From an uncultured Bryobacterales bacterium (GTDB lineage: Bacteria; Acidobacteriota; Terriglobia; Bryobacterales; UBA6623), in assembly GCA_958295955.1 (NCBI GenBank), contig OY282420.1:214236-278235 (forward strand): a stretch of DNA of 64,000 nt, given 5' to 3'. Position 1 is the first letter of the stretch; every line of letters begins with the position of its first letter. Positions 43,069 to 52,234 of this stretch are shown here, piece after piece. The translations under genes were made by a program, and so were the position numbers. The notes below the pieces were generated by a model. It was given only the letters and a program-made list of their open reading frames with translations, searched no databases and had not been told where the DNA came from.

Positions 43069-44205
43069 ATGAGTGCAGTCAATTCTTTGCCCGGTAGTGC
43101 GGTGGACAACGAACAGGACAGCGGCCTCGAAATTGAACAGGAAGAATCTGCGGACTCTGTCGTTATCAAGCCTTTCAACCCCGAGAAGATCAAGGTCCGC
43201 ACAGTCAATGTCGTCGTCGATCAAATGGTCTCGCGTATCGACCATGACGAAATCGATCTCGCACCGAATTTTCAGCGTAAGGCCGGCATTTGGGACAATA
43301 AACGCAAGAGCCGGCTTATCGAATCTCTTCTTCTGCGCATTCCTATACCGGTTTTCTATGTAGCATCGGATGAAAACGAAAGATGGTCCGTGGTAGATGG
43401 ACTGCAACGGACATCCACAATCCATAACTATGTGAAAAATAACTTTCCACTGAATCAGCTCGAATATCTGGATCTTGACAAACGTCTCTACAAGAACCTC
43501 TCACGGCCACTGCAAAGACGAATCAGCGAGACCCAGCTCATAGTGAACGTCATCGAATCCGGAACTCCAGAAGAGGTTATGTTCAATATATTTCGACGTA
43601 TCAATACCGGTGGAATGATGCTCAACGGACAAGAAATTCGTAACGCTCTGCATCCAGGTCCGATTCGGGAGTATCTCGAAAAACTGGCTGAGACTGATGA
43701 ATTTCTGACCGCTACAGATCACTCGATCAAGACTCATCGCATGGCAGATCGGGAATGCATACTACGGTTTCTTGCTTTTCATGTTGAGCCATGGGAGAGA
43801 TATTCCGCCAATGATCTCGACGGTTACCTTGGGAATACGATGAAAAAAATCAATAGAATGAATTCATATGAGCGAGAAGTACTGACAAAGGATTTTCGGA
43901 GAGCCATGCGCTCTGCATTCAATATTTTCGAAAACGATGCTTTCCGAAAACGTTACGAATTTCCTGGAAATCGCCGTCCGATCAATAAAGCTCTGTTCGA
44001 GTCGTGGAGTGTGGGACTGGCTCGTCGCTCGGATCAAGAAATCGGATTCCTCGTACATAACAGAGAAAAAGTCATCCATGAATTTAAGTCATTGATGAAC
44101 GAAGACCGCGAATTTGAAACAGCAATCTCCTACTCTACCGGCACTCCCAGCCGTGTAAAGAAGCGCTTTAGGGCGATCGAAGAACTCATCAAAGGGTGTT
44201 TTTGA
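43069..44205 (+). CDS. DUF262 protein (ParB/Srx-like NTPase fold), first gene of a three-gene candidate defence operon
   Basis: 378 residues, DUF262 only. The acidic N-terminus (1-35) is followed by LAPNFQRKAGIWD near residue 64 and the nucleotide-site VVDGLQRTST (D110-R114). A helical C-terminal domain ends in a GTPSRVKKRFRAIEEL segment typical of stand-alone DUF262 proteins. No HNH/DUF1524 nuclease is fused, unlike the DUF262 gene at 6236. The stop shares one base with the next start (TGATG). Related GmrS/SspE-type domains hydrolyse NTP and sense DNA modification. A similar sensor or licensing role here is inference. Confidence 0.85.
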   Translation: MSAVNSLPGSAVDNEQDSGLEIEQEESADSVVIKPFNPEKIKVRTVNVVVDQMVSRIDHDEIDLAPNFQRKAGIWDNKRKSRLIESLLLRIPIPVFYVASDENERWSVVDGLQRTSTIHNYVKNNFPLNQLEYLDLDKRLYKNLSRPLQRRISETQLIVNVIESGTPEEVMFNIFRRINTGGMMLNGQEIRNALHPGPIREYLEKLAETDEFLTATDHSIKTHRMADRECILRFLAFHVEPWERYSANDLDGYLGNTMKKINRMNSYEREVLTKDFRRAMRSAFNIFENDAFRKRYEFPGNRRPINKALFESWSVGLARRSDQEIGFLVHNREKVIHEFKSLMNEDREFETAISYSTGTPSRVKKRFRAIEELIKGCF

Positions 44206-45308
44206 TGCTCCAAAAAATCAAACTGAAAAACTTCAAATGCTTCGAAAGCATAGATTTGGCATATGCACCGCTAACTTTGCTGTGCGGCTTGAACGGAATG
44301 GGCAAGAGCAGCGTCTTGCAAATGCTGCTCTTGCTGAGGCAATCGTCCAATTCCGGAGAGTTGGATCAGGGAAGACTTGTTTTGGGTGGTGAGTTCGCGG
44401 ATCTCGGTACCGGTCAGGACATCCTTTTCGAAGACGCTGAAACAGATATGGTGGAGTTTGAGCTTCACTGTGACGATGCTCCAACACCTTGCAGATTGTC
44501 TTTCAATTATTCGAGAACTGCAGACGAATTGCGGACTAGAGACGATGTGCCGGCACAGTGGAGAGATATCCCGCCGCTGGGCGGCCATCTGATCTACGTC
44601 AATGCCGAGCGGGTCGGTCCTCGCAAGCTCTATAGCCACTCCGAGGTATTCGCCCGCAGCGGTAATCTCGGTGTGCGCGGTGAGTACGCATGGAACTATC
44701 TCCATGCTCAACAGAATAAAACCCTGCAGCCAACCGACCCACGCTGCCTCGATCTGCCCGGTCGGCGCCTGATCGAAATTGTCGATCATTGGATCCAGGA
44801 AGTGACTCCCGGCGCGCATCTTCAACTGGAAACGATCCAGGATGCCGATGCCATCCTCGCCGGTTTCTCATTCGACCGCCCCGGCGATGTGAGGACCAGA
44901 CGCTACCGCGCTACAAACGTCGGTTTCGGGCTGTCCTACACGCTGCCGGTGCTGATGGCCCTGTTGGCTCCTCCCGGCTCGCTGTGCCTGATCGAGAATC
45001 CGGAAGCTCACTTGCATCCCCGAGGCCAGACCAAGCTGGCGGAACTCGCCATCCGCGCCTCTCTTGCCGGCGTGCAAGTAATTGCCGAAACGCACAGCGA
45101 TCATTTCATCGACGGCGTCCGAATTGCCGTCCGAGACGGGCTCATTCAGCCGGATGGGACCGCCTTCCACTACTTCGAACGTGACGGAGGCAAGACGGTG
45201 GTATCTTCGCCACGGGTAGATGTCGACGGTCGTCTTTCATCCTGGCCGGCGGGGTTTTTCGATCAGTACGAAGAAAATCTGGCCAGGCTGCTCGCACCGA
45301 AATCTTGA
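44205..45308 (+). CDS. AAA ATPase with DUF3696-type C-terminus (OLD/ABC-ATPase-like)
   Basis: 367 residues. Walker A GLNGMGKSS (residues 28-36) comes right after the LKNFKCFESIDL strand typical of SMC/ABC-like AAA_15/AAA_21 ATPases. The late segment LIENPEAHLHPRGQTKLAEL (about 260) is the Walker B/D-loop form of DUF3696 proteins, followed by VIAETHSDHFIDGVR. No TOPRIM nuclease is visible, unlike OLD proteins. It is coupled to the DUF262 gene (TGATG) and to the next gene (one-base gap). Such ATPases are sensors or motors in many phage-defence systems. Its role here is inferred. Confidence 0.88.
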   Translation: MLQKIKLKNFKCFESIDLAYAPLTLLCGLNGMGKSSVLQMLLLLRQSSNSGELDQGRLVLGGEFADLGTGQDILFEDAETDMVEFELHCDDAPTPCRLSFNYSRTADELRTRDDVPAQWRDIPPLGGHLIYVNAERVGPRKLYSHSEVFARSGNLGVRGEYAWNYLHAQQNKTLQPTDPRCLDLPGRRLIEIVDHWIQEVTPGAHLQLETIQDADAILAGFSFDRPGDVRTRRYRATNVGFGLSYTLPVLMALLAPPGSLCLIENPEAHLHPRGQTKLAELAIRASLAGVQVIAETHSDHFIDGVRIAVRDGLIQPDGTAFHYFERDGGKTVVSSPRVDVDGRLSSWPAGFFDQYEENLARLLAPKS

Positions 45309-45309
45309 C

Positions 45310-46251
45310 ATGCGCGAAATGATTCTCAATCACGCGAGCCTGTCCGTTCCCGGTTCGGACCGTGATTTAATTTCCGAGTGGCTCAAAGATGTCGTGAGCG
45401 GCATGAACGGGCTTATTCAAAACAATGTTGCCTCCAAGAGTTTGCGCATGTCCCAAGGTTTTCATGACACGCCGTGTTTGTCCGGTTATTCATTGAACGA
45501 CGCCTGTCAAGAACTGCGAAGGCAGGGTTATAGAGATGAGTACATATCTCTGCTGAGATTGGGGGCCAAAATGCCCCTTTTGAGCGACATTGGAGAGAGT
45601 GTCAAAGACCGGTTTCGCGCTTGCGAGGAACGAACGCTGCCTGCGAGTGATGGAGAACCCCTGGTCTTGTGCGCTATTGCCGACGGGATAGCTGTCGGAT
45701 TCCCGTCGGAGCCGATCTGGGACCATGATCGGCTCTCAATCAGCTTCGACGAGTTGTTACCTGACGAAACGATCAGCGAAGCATCCGAAGAGATCGACCA
45801 GCTTACGCGTTCCGCACACGCCGAACCCATCTCTGATCGGCACCGCGCTCGACTCCGCGCAGGCATTGATCCCCTTAACTTGTGGGAGAACCGCCAAGCA
45901 ATCTTCCCCAATCTCGTCTTCGGCCCGGACGTTAAAGATAACCTCCAGGATTCCTCGCACTTGTTCCCGACCATTGTGAGGAAACTGGCGGACCTCGATC
46001 GGTCGGCCGGAGATTGGCGCGACATGGGCGGCCCAGCCCCTCCTTGGAGGACGAAAGTGTCGCCTGAGAGCATCAATACGATGGAAAAACCGGCTCGCCG
46101 GAAAGCACGCATGTTTCGATCTCATCGCGGTATGTCGGAACTGTTCGAATGGCACGCTCGTTGTGGCAGCGGTTATCGTATCCACTTTCGTTTCGACCGT
46201 GACTCCCGGGAAATCGAAATCGGATACATCGGGCCGCACCTGCCCCTTTGA
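45310..46251 (+). CDS. Unknown protein with RelE/ParE-like C-terminal segment, third gene of DUF262-ATPase operon
   Basis: 313 residues, starting one base after the ATPase stop. Most of the protein is unrecognised: a helical N-terminus, and a middle with EPIWDHDRLSISFDELL and LTRSAHAEPI. The last 50 residues (MFRSHRGMSELFEWHARCG, then YRIHFRFD and EIEIGYIGPHL) have the strand order and closing IGYIGxHL pattern of RelE/ParE-fold ribonuclease toxins or related folds. If real, this is the effector of the operon, with the ATPase and DUF262 protein as regulator or sensor. Homology is suggested by pattern only. Confidence 0.6.
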   Translation: MREMILNHASLSVPGSDRDLISEWLKDVVSGMNGLIQNNVASKSLRMSQGFHDTPCLSGYSLNDACQELRRQGYRDEYISLLRLGAKMPLLSDIGESVKDRFRACEERTLPASDGEPLVLCAIADGIAVGFPSEPIWDHDRLSISFDELLPDETISEASEEIDQLTRSAHAEPISDRHRARLRAGIDPLNLWENRQAIFPNLVFGPDVKDNLQDSSHLFPTIVRKLADLDRSAGDWRDMGGPAPPWRTKVSPESINTMEKPARRKARMFRSHRGMSELFEWHARCGSGYRIHFRFDRDSREIEIGYIGPHLPL

Positions 46252-46377
46252 TTTGACATTCAGCGGACCGTTCTACCGAGTCGCGAACGCAAGGTCGATG
46301 CTGTTCAAACGCCGTGTCAGAGCCGCCCGGTAATCTTGACGGCGGTCTTAAAATAAGAGGTTCGGGTCCAAGTCTCG

Positions 46378-47427
46378 ATGCTGCGTTTCGAATCACCGTG
46401 GATGTTCCTGCTTCTGCTCGCGATCCCGGCGCTGGCGTATTGCAGTATGCGCCGCGGCAACCGCGCGGCTTTGCGCTTCTCCTCCACCGCGGCCGCCGAG
46501 GCGCTCGCGGGATCGTGGAGGCAGCGCCTCGCCTTCCTGCCCGGCCTGCTGCGCGTGCTGACCCTCATCGGCCTCGTCGTCGCCCTCGCGCGGCCGCAGC
46601 AAGGCACGGAGAGCGTTCGCGACATTTCGCGCGGCGTCGCCATGCACATGGTCGTGGACCGCTCCTCCAGCATGAGAGCCGAAATGAAGCTCGACGGCCG
46701 CGTGGTCACCCGCCTCGATGCCGTCAAGCAAGTCTTCCGCGACTTCATCGACCCCGCAAGCGGCGGCATGCCCGGACGTCCGAACGACCTGATCGGCATG
46801 GTCGCCTTCGCCCGCTATGCCGATACGATCTGCCCCCTGACGCTCTCGCACGATACGTTGGAAGAACTGCTCGCCACCGTTCGTCTCGCGGACAATCCCA
46901 ATGAAGACGGGACAGCGATCGGCGACGCCGTGGCGCTGGCCGCGGCCCGACTCCAGCAAGCCGAAACGTTCCTGCAGGAAAAAGCGGGCGGAAGCCAAGA
47001 CTATGAGATCAAGAGCAAGATCGTCATCCTGCTCACCGACGGCGAAAACAATGCCGGAGACCGCAGCGTCCGGGACGCAGCCGATCTCTGCAAGGAATGG
47101 GGGATCAAAATTTACGCCATCGGCGTGGGCAACAAACGCGGCGTGCAAACGCCGTTCGGCATGCTTTCGGCGCCCTTCAGGCGGGGATTCGACGATAGAT
47201 CCTTGCGCGCGGCAGCCGCAACCACCGGCGGCATCTACCGTCTGGCCGAGGACGCCGGCTCGTTGCGCGACATCTACGCGGAAATCGACGACTTGGAGAA
47301 AAGCGAGTTCGAGGCGGTGCGCTTTCTGGACTACCGCGAACTCTTCATGCCCTGGGCGCTGGCGGCGCTGCTGCTGCTAAGCGGCGAGGCGGCGCTGCGC
47401 AATACCATCCTGCGGAGGGCGCCGTGA
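46378..47427 (+). CDS. batA: BatA-like VWA-domain membrane protein
   Basis: 349 residues: an N-terminal BatA segment with two transmembrane helices (PWMFLLLLAIPALAYC; FLPGLLRVLTLIGLVVALARPQ), then a VWA domain with intact MIDAS (VDRSSSM, DxSxS). A C-terminal transmembrane helix (ALAALLLLSGEAAL) follows. Bat proteins (Bacteroides aerotolerance) work with a MoxR ATPase and DUF58 protein in envelope stress or metal handling. GTGA overlap couples it to the next gene. Confidence 0.87.
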   Translation: MLRFESPWMFLLLLAIPALAYCSMRRGNRAALRFSSTAAAEALAGSWRQRLAFLPGLLRVLTLIGLVVALARPQQGTESVRDISRGVAMHMVVDRSSSMRAEMKLDGRVVTRLDAVKQVFRDFIDPASGGMPGRPNDLIGMVAFARYADTICPLTLSHDTLEELLATVRLADNPNEDGTAIGDAVALAAARLQQAETFLQEKAGGSQDYEIKSKIVILLTDGENNAGDRSVRDAADLCKEWGIKIYAIGVGNKRGVQTPFGMLSAPFRRGFDDRSLRAAAATTGGIYRLAEDAGSLRDIYAEIDDLEKSEFEAVRFLDYRELFMPWALAALLLLSGEAALRNTILRRAP

Positions 47428-49556
47428 GCGGCTTCCGCTTCCATGACATCGCCATGCTCAACTGGCTCTGGCTGGCGCCGTTGCCGGCAATCCTCTTTTA
47501 CTATGCCGCCCGCAAGCGCCGGAACGCGCTCGCAAACTTTGTCGATGCGCGCCTGCTGCCGCAACTGAATCCGCATGTCAACGGCGGCAACCGCGTCTGG
47601 AAGGCGATCGCCATCACCCTGACAAGCGTATTTCTGGTCGTCGCTCTGGCGCGCCCCGCATGGAACCGCCTGCCCCAAACGGTCCAACAGCGCGGCCGCG
47701 ATGTCGTCTTCCTGCTGGATGTCTCGCGCAGCATGTTGGCGGAAGATCTTGCGCCCAATCGGCTCGAGCGCGCCAAGCTGGCCATCATGGACGCCGTCGA
47801 CAAACTGGAGGGCGACCGCGTGGCCCTGGTGGTCTTCTCCGGCGCCGCGGTGGTCAAGTGCCCGCTCACCCTCGACTACGGCTTTTTCCGCATGGCGCTC
47901 GACGACGTTTCCCCGTTGAGCGTCACCCGCGGAGGCACATTGATCGGAGACGCGTTACGAAAAGTCTCCGGCAGCGTCTTCGATAGCAAGCAGAGCCAAT
48001 ACCGCGATGTCGTGCTGATCACCGACGGCGAGGATCACGAGAGCTTTCCGGTCGAAGCGGCAAAATCTCTGGGCGAGTTGCAAGCGCGGTTGATCGCGAT
48101 CGGACTTGGCGATGAAAACGTAGGCAAACGCATCCCCATAACGGGCCCCGACGGCGCAATGACCTTTCTGCAATTCAACGGCCGGGAAGTATGGTCGAAG
48201 CTCGACGCCGAGACTCTCCGCGAAATGGTCAACGCCACGCCCGGCGGGCGCTATCTGAACGTTTCCACGGGGGCCATCGACCTGGGCGACGTTTACCGGC
48301 AGCTCATCGCCTCCGCCGAGCGGCAGGATATCGAGTCGCGCACGATCGACCGCTACGAGGAAAAATTTCAGGTTTTCCTGGCAGTCGGCTTTTTGCTGCT
48401 GGCGGTCGAAATGCTCCTCCGCGAACGCAAGCCCCGGCGGAAACGCAAACGCGGAGCAGCATCGCCGGCCGGCGCCGCGCTCATCGCCGCGGCGCTGCTC
48501 GCGTTTCCCTCCGGCGCGCGGGCCGCATCCGTCCGCAGCCTCGTCAACGAGGGCAACGACGCCTACCGGCAAGAGGCGTACGAAAAGGCGATCGCCGCTT
48601 ACGACCGGGCCGCCGAGCAAGACTCCGATTCCGCATACGCCGCTCTCAACCGAGCCAACGCCCTCTACCGCAGCGAAAACTTCAGTGAAGCGATCGCAGC
48701 ATACGAACTGGCGGTGCAACGGAGCCTCGACCGGGGCCGCGCCGATCTGGAGGCCGGCGGGCGCTACAACCTCGGCAACGCGCTCTACAAGCAAGGCGAG
48801 CAGCTTGCCGAGCAGAATCCCCAGGCGGGAATCGACTTGCTGAGCAAGGCGGTGCGTTCCTACAAGGACGCCTTCCGTCTCAACCGCGGCTTGACCGACG
48901 CCGCGCACAACGTCGAGGTCGCCCGCCGTCTGATCCGGCAACTGCGCGAGAAGGCCGAACAGCAGCAACAGCAGCAAGACGGGGAGCAAAATCAAGACCC
49001 GAACCAGGAGCGGAAGAGTGATCTCCAAAAAGCGGCCGACAAGCAGAAGGAACTGGCGGAGAAGAGCAAGCAACTGGACGAAGAGCGGCAACGCAATCGA
49101 GACACGGAATCCAGGCGGCGCCAACAGCAGCAATCCGAGCAACTGGCCGACCGGCAGGAAGACCTGCGCGAGCAAACCGAGCAAATGGCCCGCGATGCCG
49201 ACCCGCAAACCAGGCGGCGCCTGGACAACGCCGCCGAGAGCCAGCGGCAGGCTCAAGAGAAACTCGAGCAGAACCAACCCGAGCAAGCCGAAGAGCGGCA
49301 GCGCAAGGCAGCCGAAGAGTTGCAGCAGGCCGCTGACAGTCAACGCGATCGACAGCAGGCCGGCGAGCAAAGCGAGCAGCAGGCCGAACAGCAGCAACCG
49401 CCGCCCGCGCAACCCTCCGGGCAGCGGCAGCAAGCGAAGAATTCAGCGCAGCAGGCGCTGACCGCGGCCGATATCCTCGACAAGGAAAAGCGCGACAAAC
49501 GCGCCCGCCAAGCCTTGCGCAGAGCCCGCATCGTCCCTGTCGAGAAGGACTGGTAG
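47424..49556 (+). CDS. batB: BatB-BatC fusion: VWA domain plus TPRs and Gln-rich coiled coil
   Basis: 710 residues. Residues 1-330 are BatB: membrane segments, a VWA domain with complete MIDAS (LLDVSRSM) and a third membrane helix near 318. A second signal-like hydrophobic stretch near 350 is followed by a TPR region (about 370-500), then a long Q/E/R-rich coiled coil (about 510-680). In Bacteroidota BatB and BatC (TPR) are separate genes, so this is a fusion. The glutamine-rich tail is low-complexity. GTG start overlapping the batA stop. Confidence 0.85.
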   Translation: MSGFRFHDIAMLNWLWLAPLPAILFYYAARKRRNALANFVDARLLPQLNPHVNGGNRVWKAIAITLTSVFLVVALARPAWNRLPQTVQQRGRDVVFLLDVSRSMLAEDLAPNRLERAKLAIMDAVDKLEGDRVALVVFSGAAVVKCPLTLDYGFFRMALDDVSPLSVTRGGTLIGDALRKVSGSVFDSKQSQYRDVVLITDGEDHESFPVEAAKSLGELQARLIAIGLGDENVGKRIPITGPDGAMTFLQFNGREVWSKLDAETLREMVNATPGGRYLNVSTGAIDLGDVYRQLIASAERQDIESRTIDRYEEKFQVFLAVGFLLLAVEMLLRERKPRRKRKRGAASPAGAALIAAALLAFPSGARAASVRSLVNEGNDAYRQEAYEKAIAAYDRAAEQDSDSAYAALNRANALYRSENFSEAIAAYELAVQRSLDRGRADLEAGGRYNLGNALYKQGEQLAEQNPQAGIDLLSKAVRSYKDAFRLNRGLTDAAHNVEVARRLIRQLREKAEQQQQQQDGEQNQDPNQERKSDLQKAADKQKELAEKSKQLDEERQRNRDTESRRRQQQQSEQLADRQEDLREQTEQMARDADPQTRRRLDNAAESQRQAQEKLEQNQPEQAEERQRKAAEELQQAADSQRDRQQAGEQSEQQAEQQQPPPAQPSGQRQQAKNSAQQALTAADILDKEKRDKRARQALRRARIVPVEKDW

Positions 49557-49569
49557 GAGGATACGCCCG

Positions 49570-51423
49570 TTGCCCCGGACACTGCCGCTCCTGCTTCTCT
49601 TGGCGCTATCGGCCGCCGCGCCCCTGCCGGCCCAACAACAGCAACCCTTGCAGGCGCGGGCCGCGGTCGAGTCCCCGCGAGTGTACGTCGGCCAGGGATT
49701 CATCTTGCAAATCCAGGTGGAGGGCGCCGACGAGCCGGAAGCCGTGGACACGGGCGCCATCGAACGAGATTTCATCATTCAAGAAGCCGGCGGAAGCTCC
49801 AACAACAGCACTTCGCTGACAGTCGTCAACGGCAGAATCAGCCGGATTGTGCGCCGCGGCTACACCTTCAACTACCGTCTCGCGGCCCGGCGCCGGGGAA
49901 CGTTCGTCATTCCGCCGCTGACGGTCCGCCACGAAGGCCGGTCGGCGCGCACGCAACCGCTCGAGATATTCGTACAGCCTCCCCAGGAAAACGACGATTT
50001 CAAGCTGCGCCTGACGCTCTCCGAACGGACGGCTTACGTCGGGCAGCCCGTCACGCTCAAAACGACGTGGTACTTGGGCCGCGAAGTCAACGACTATGCG
50101 TTCACCATGCCGCTGCTCGACGACGGCCGTTTCGAAATCGTCGACCCCAACGCGAAGCCGCCCGCCGCGAACCAGCGGAAATACATAGAGATCCGTCTCG
50201 GAGACCGCCGGGCCACGGCGCTGCAGGGGAACGGCGAGCTCGACGGCCGCAATTACCTCACGCTGCAATTCGAGAAAATCCTGATACCCCGCGCCGCCGG
50301 CGATATCGCTTTGGCGCCGTCAACAGTGACCTTTCGAGCCGTCAAGGGCTACCAGCGGCGCAGCGGCATGTTCGACGATTTTTTCAGCGACGGCTTTTTT
50401 TCCGGCAGCGGTTTCGGGCGGCAGGCCGTCTATGAAACGCTTGCCGTTCCCTCCAACAAGCCGGTTCTCAAGGTGCAGGCCTTGCCCGACGAAGGCCGAC
50501 CGGCAACGTTCAGCGGGCTGATCGGCGCGTACTCGATCGAGGCCGACGCCCGACCGACCGCGGTGAACGTCGGCGACCCCATCACGCTCAATCTGAAAAT
50601 CGGCAGCAAGGGCTACCTGGGCGGCGTACGGCTCCCGCCGCTCGGCGAGCAGTACGCCCTGGCGCGCGATTTCAAAATCCCCGAAGAAACGGGCGCGGGC
50701 GCAATCAAGGGCCGCGCAAAACACTTCACGCAGACGATCCGCGCGAAGCACTCCGGCGTCACCGCCATTCCGCCCATCGAGTTGAGCTATTTCGACCCGC
50801 AAACAGGCCGCTACCGCACAGCCAAAACCGAGCCCATCGGCCTGTCGGTCAAGGGCGCGCGCATCGTCACCGCCCAGGACGCCGAAGGAATCGGCGGCTC
50901 AGGCATCCGGCAGACCCGCATCGAAAGCAGCGAGCAGGGGATCGCGCACAACTACGTCGATGCCGACTCCCTGATCCCGCAGTCCGCTTCCCTCGCGGAA
51001 CGCCTCGCTTCGCCTTTCTGGCCGGCGGCGATTCTACTGCCCCCGCTGATTTTCGCCGGGCTGTCGGGCGCGCGGTTTCTGCAAGGCCGAGAAAGCCCGG
51101 CAGAGCGGCGCGCCAAGCGGGCCTACGCCCAATGGCTTGCCGGCGCCGCGGCCTTATCTCACCAGCGGCCCGATGAACTCCTGGCGGCAATGCGCGAGTA
51201 CTTGGGGGCGCGGTTGCATCTGCCCGCGGGCGCATTGACCTATCAGGACATTCAGGAACGCCTTGCGCAGGCCGGAGTCCGGGGAGAAACCCTCAGCCGC
51301 CTGAAGACGGTTTTCGAGCGCTGCGAAGCCGGCCGTTACGCCGGAGCAGCCCTCGGTTCGTCCGGCGGCCTGACGGCGGAGGCGCAAACAGCCATAGCCG
51401 CCATCGAAGAGAAACTGCGATGA
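49570..51423 (+). CDS. batD: BatD-like oxygen-tolerance protein
   Basis: 617 residues from a TTG start nine bases after AGGAGG. Signal peptide (LLLLLALSAAAPLPAQ), a periplasmic BatD region of several immunoglobulin-like repeats (SPRVYVGQGFILQIQVEG; SERTAYVGQPVTLKTTW; GDPITLNLKIGS), then a transmembrane helix near 475 (FWPAAILLPPLIFAGLSG) and a cytoplasmic helical tail. Length and layout fit BatD. ATGA overlap leads into batE. Confidence 0.87.
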   Translation: MPRTLPLLLLLALSAAAPLPAQQQQPLQARAAVESPRVYVGQGFILQIQVEGADEPEAVDTGAIERDFIIQEAGGSSNNSTSLTVVNGRISRIVRRGYTFNYRLAARRRGTFVIPPLTVRHEGRSARTQPLEIFVQPPQENDDFKLRLTLSERTAYVGQPVTLKTTWYLGREVNDYAFTMPLLDDGRFEIVDPNAKPPAANQRKYIEIRLGDRRATALQGNGELDGRNYLTLQFEKILIPRAAGDIALAPSTVTFRAVKGYQRRSGMFDDFFSDGFFSGSGFGRQAVYETLAVPSNKPVLKVQALPDEGRPATFSGLIGAYSIEADARPTAVNVGDPITLNLKIGSKGYLGGVRLPPLGEQYALARDFKIPEETGAGAIKGRAKHFTQTIRAKHSGVTAIPPIELSYFDPQTGRYRTAKTEPIGLSVKGARIVTAQDAEGIGGSGIRQTRIESSEQGIAHNYVDADSLIPQSASLAERLASPFWPAAILLPPLIFAGLSGARFLQGRESPAERRAKRAYAQWLAGAAALSHQRPDELLAAMREYLGARLHLPAGALTYQDIQERLAQAGVRGETLSRLKTVFERCEAGRYAGAALGSSGGLTAEAQTAIAAIEEKLR

Positions 51424-52211
51424 CTTGCCTGCTCGTCGTCTTTCTGTCGGCGCTGCTTCCCGCTGCCGCTCAAGACGCGCCGGCGATTTTCGACGAGGCC
51501 AACACGTTTTTCCGGCAAGCCAACCGCATGCAAGCGAACAATCCCGAAGCCGCCCGCGCCCTGTATGAGCGCGCCGTGCTGCGCTACGAGCGCCTGACCG
51601 CCGAGTTCGGAATTCGCAACGGAAAGCTCTACTACAACTTGGGCAACGCCTATTTCCAGATGGACGACATCGGCCGGGCAATCCTCAATTACCGGCGCGC
51701 GCAGCGCCTGAATCCGTCCGACCCCAACGTCAGCCGCAACCTTGCCTTCGCCCGAACCCGCCGCTACGACAAGTTCGAAGAATCCCAACAAACCCAGGTC
51801 TTGCGCACGTTGCTCTTCTGGCATTTCGATCTCGCCCCGGTTACCCGGCTGACGATTTTCACGGTTTCCTCGGCGCTTTTCTGGGGCGCCATGATCTTGA
51901 GGCTTCACCGCCGCATCCCGATCTCGACAGGCATAACGGCGGGCTTGGGACTGGTTGCCGCTCTCTTTCTCGGCTCGGTTCTTTACGACGCCGCGATAGC
52001 AGAGAAGCAGCGGCACGGGGTCGTCGTCGCGCCCGACGTGGTCGCGCGCAAGGGCGACGGCGAGACGTACGAGCCCAGCTTCACCGATCCGCTGCATGCC
52101 GGGGCGGAAGTCCGGCTCATCGAACAGCGGTCCGACTGGCATCAGGTCGAGTTGCCGGACGGCCGGCGCTGCTGGCTGCCGTCCCGCGATATCGAATGGA
52201 TCGATCCGTAG
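51420..52211 (+). CDS. batE: BatE-like TPR protein with C-terminal SH3-like domain
   Basis: 263 residues: signal peptide (LLVVFLSALLPAAA), TPR-type repeats (YYNLGNAYFQMDDIGRAILN near residue 71), two membrane helices (about 145-185) and a C-terminal bacterial SH3-like module (VRLIEQRSDWHQVELPDGRR). The architecture is that of BatE. It closes the batABDE cluster. MoxR, DUF58 and a partner lipoprotein are 8.6 kb downstream. Confidence 0.85.
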   Translation: MTCLLVVFLSALLPAAAQDAPAIFDEANTFFRQANRMQANNPEAARALYERAVLRYERLTAEFGIRNGKLYYNLGNAYFQMDDIGRAILNYRRAQRLNPSDPNVSRNLAFARTRRYDKFEESQQTQVLRTLLFWHFDLAPVTRLTIFTVSSALFWGAMILRLHRRIPISTGITAGLGLVAALFLGSVLYDAAIAEKQRHGVVVAPDVVARKGDGETYEPSFTDPLHAGAEVRLIEQRSDWHQVELPDGRRCWLPSRDIEWIDP

Positions 52212-52234
52212 CCCGCCGGCGCGCGCAAGCGGCC

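Noticed and set aside
49000-49440. CAG/GAG-rich stretch as a microsatellite
   Set aside because: It encodes the Q/E-rich coiled coil of the BatB-BatC fusion in frame, without long perfect units.
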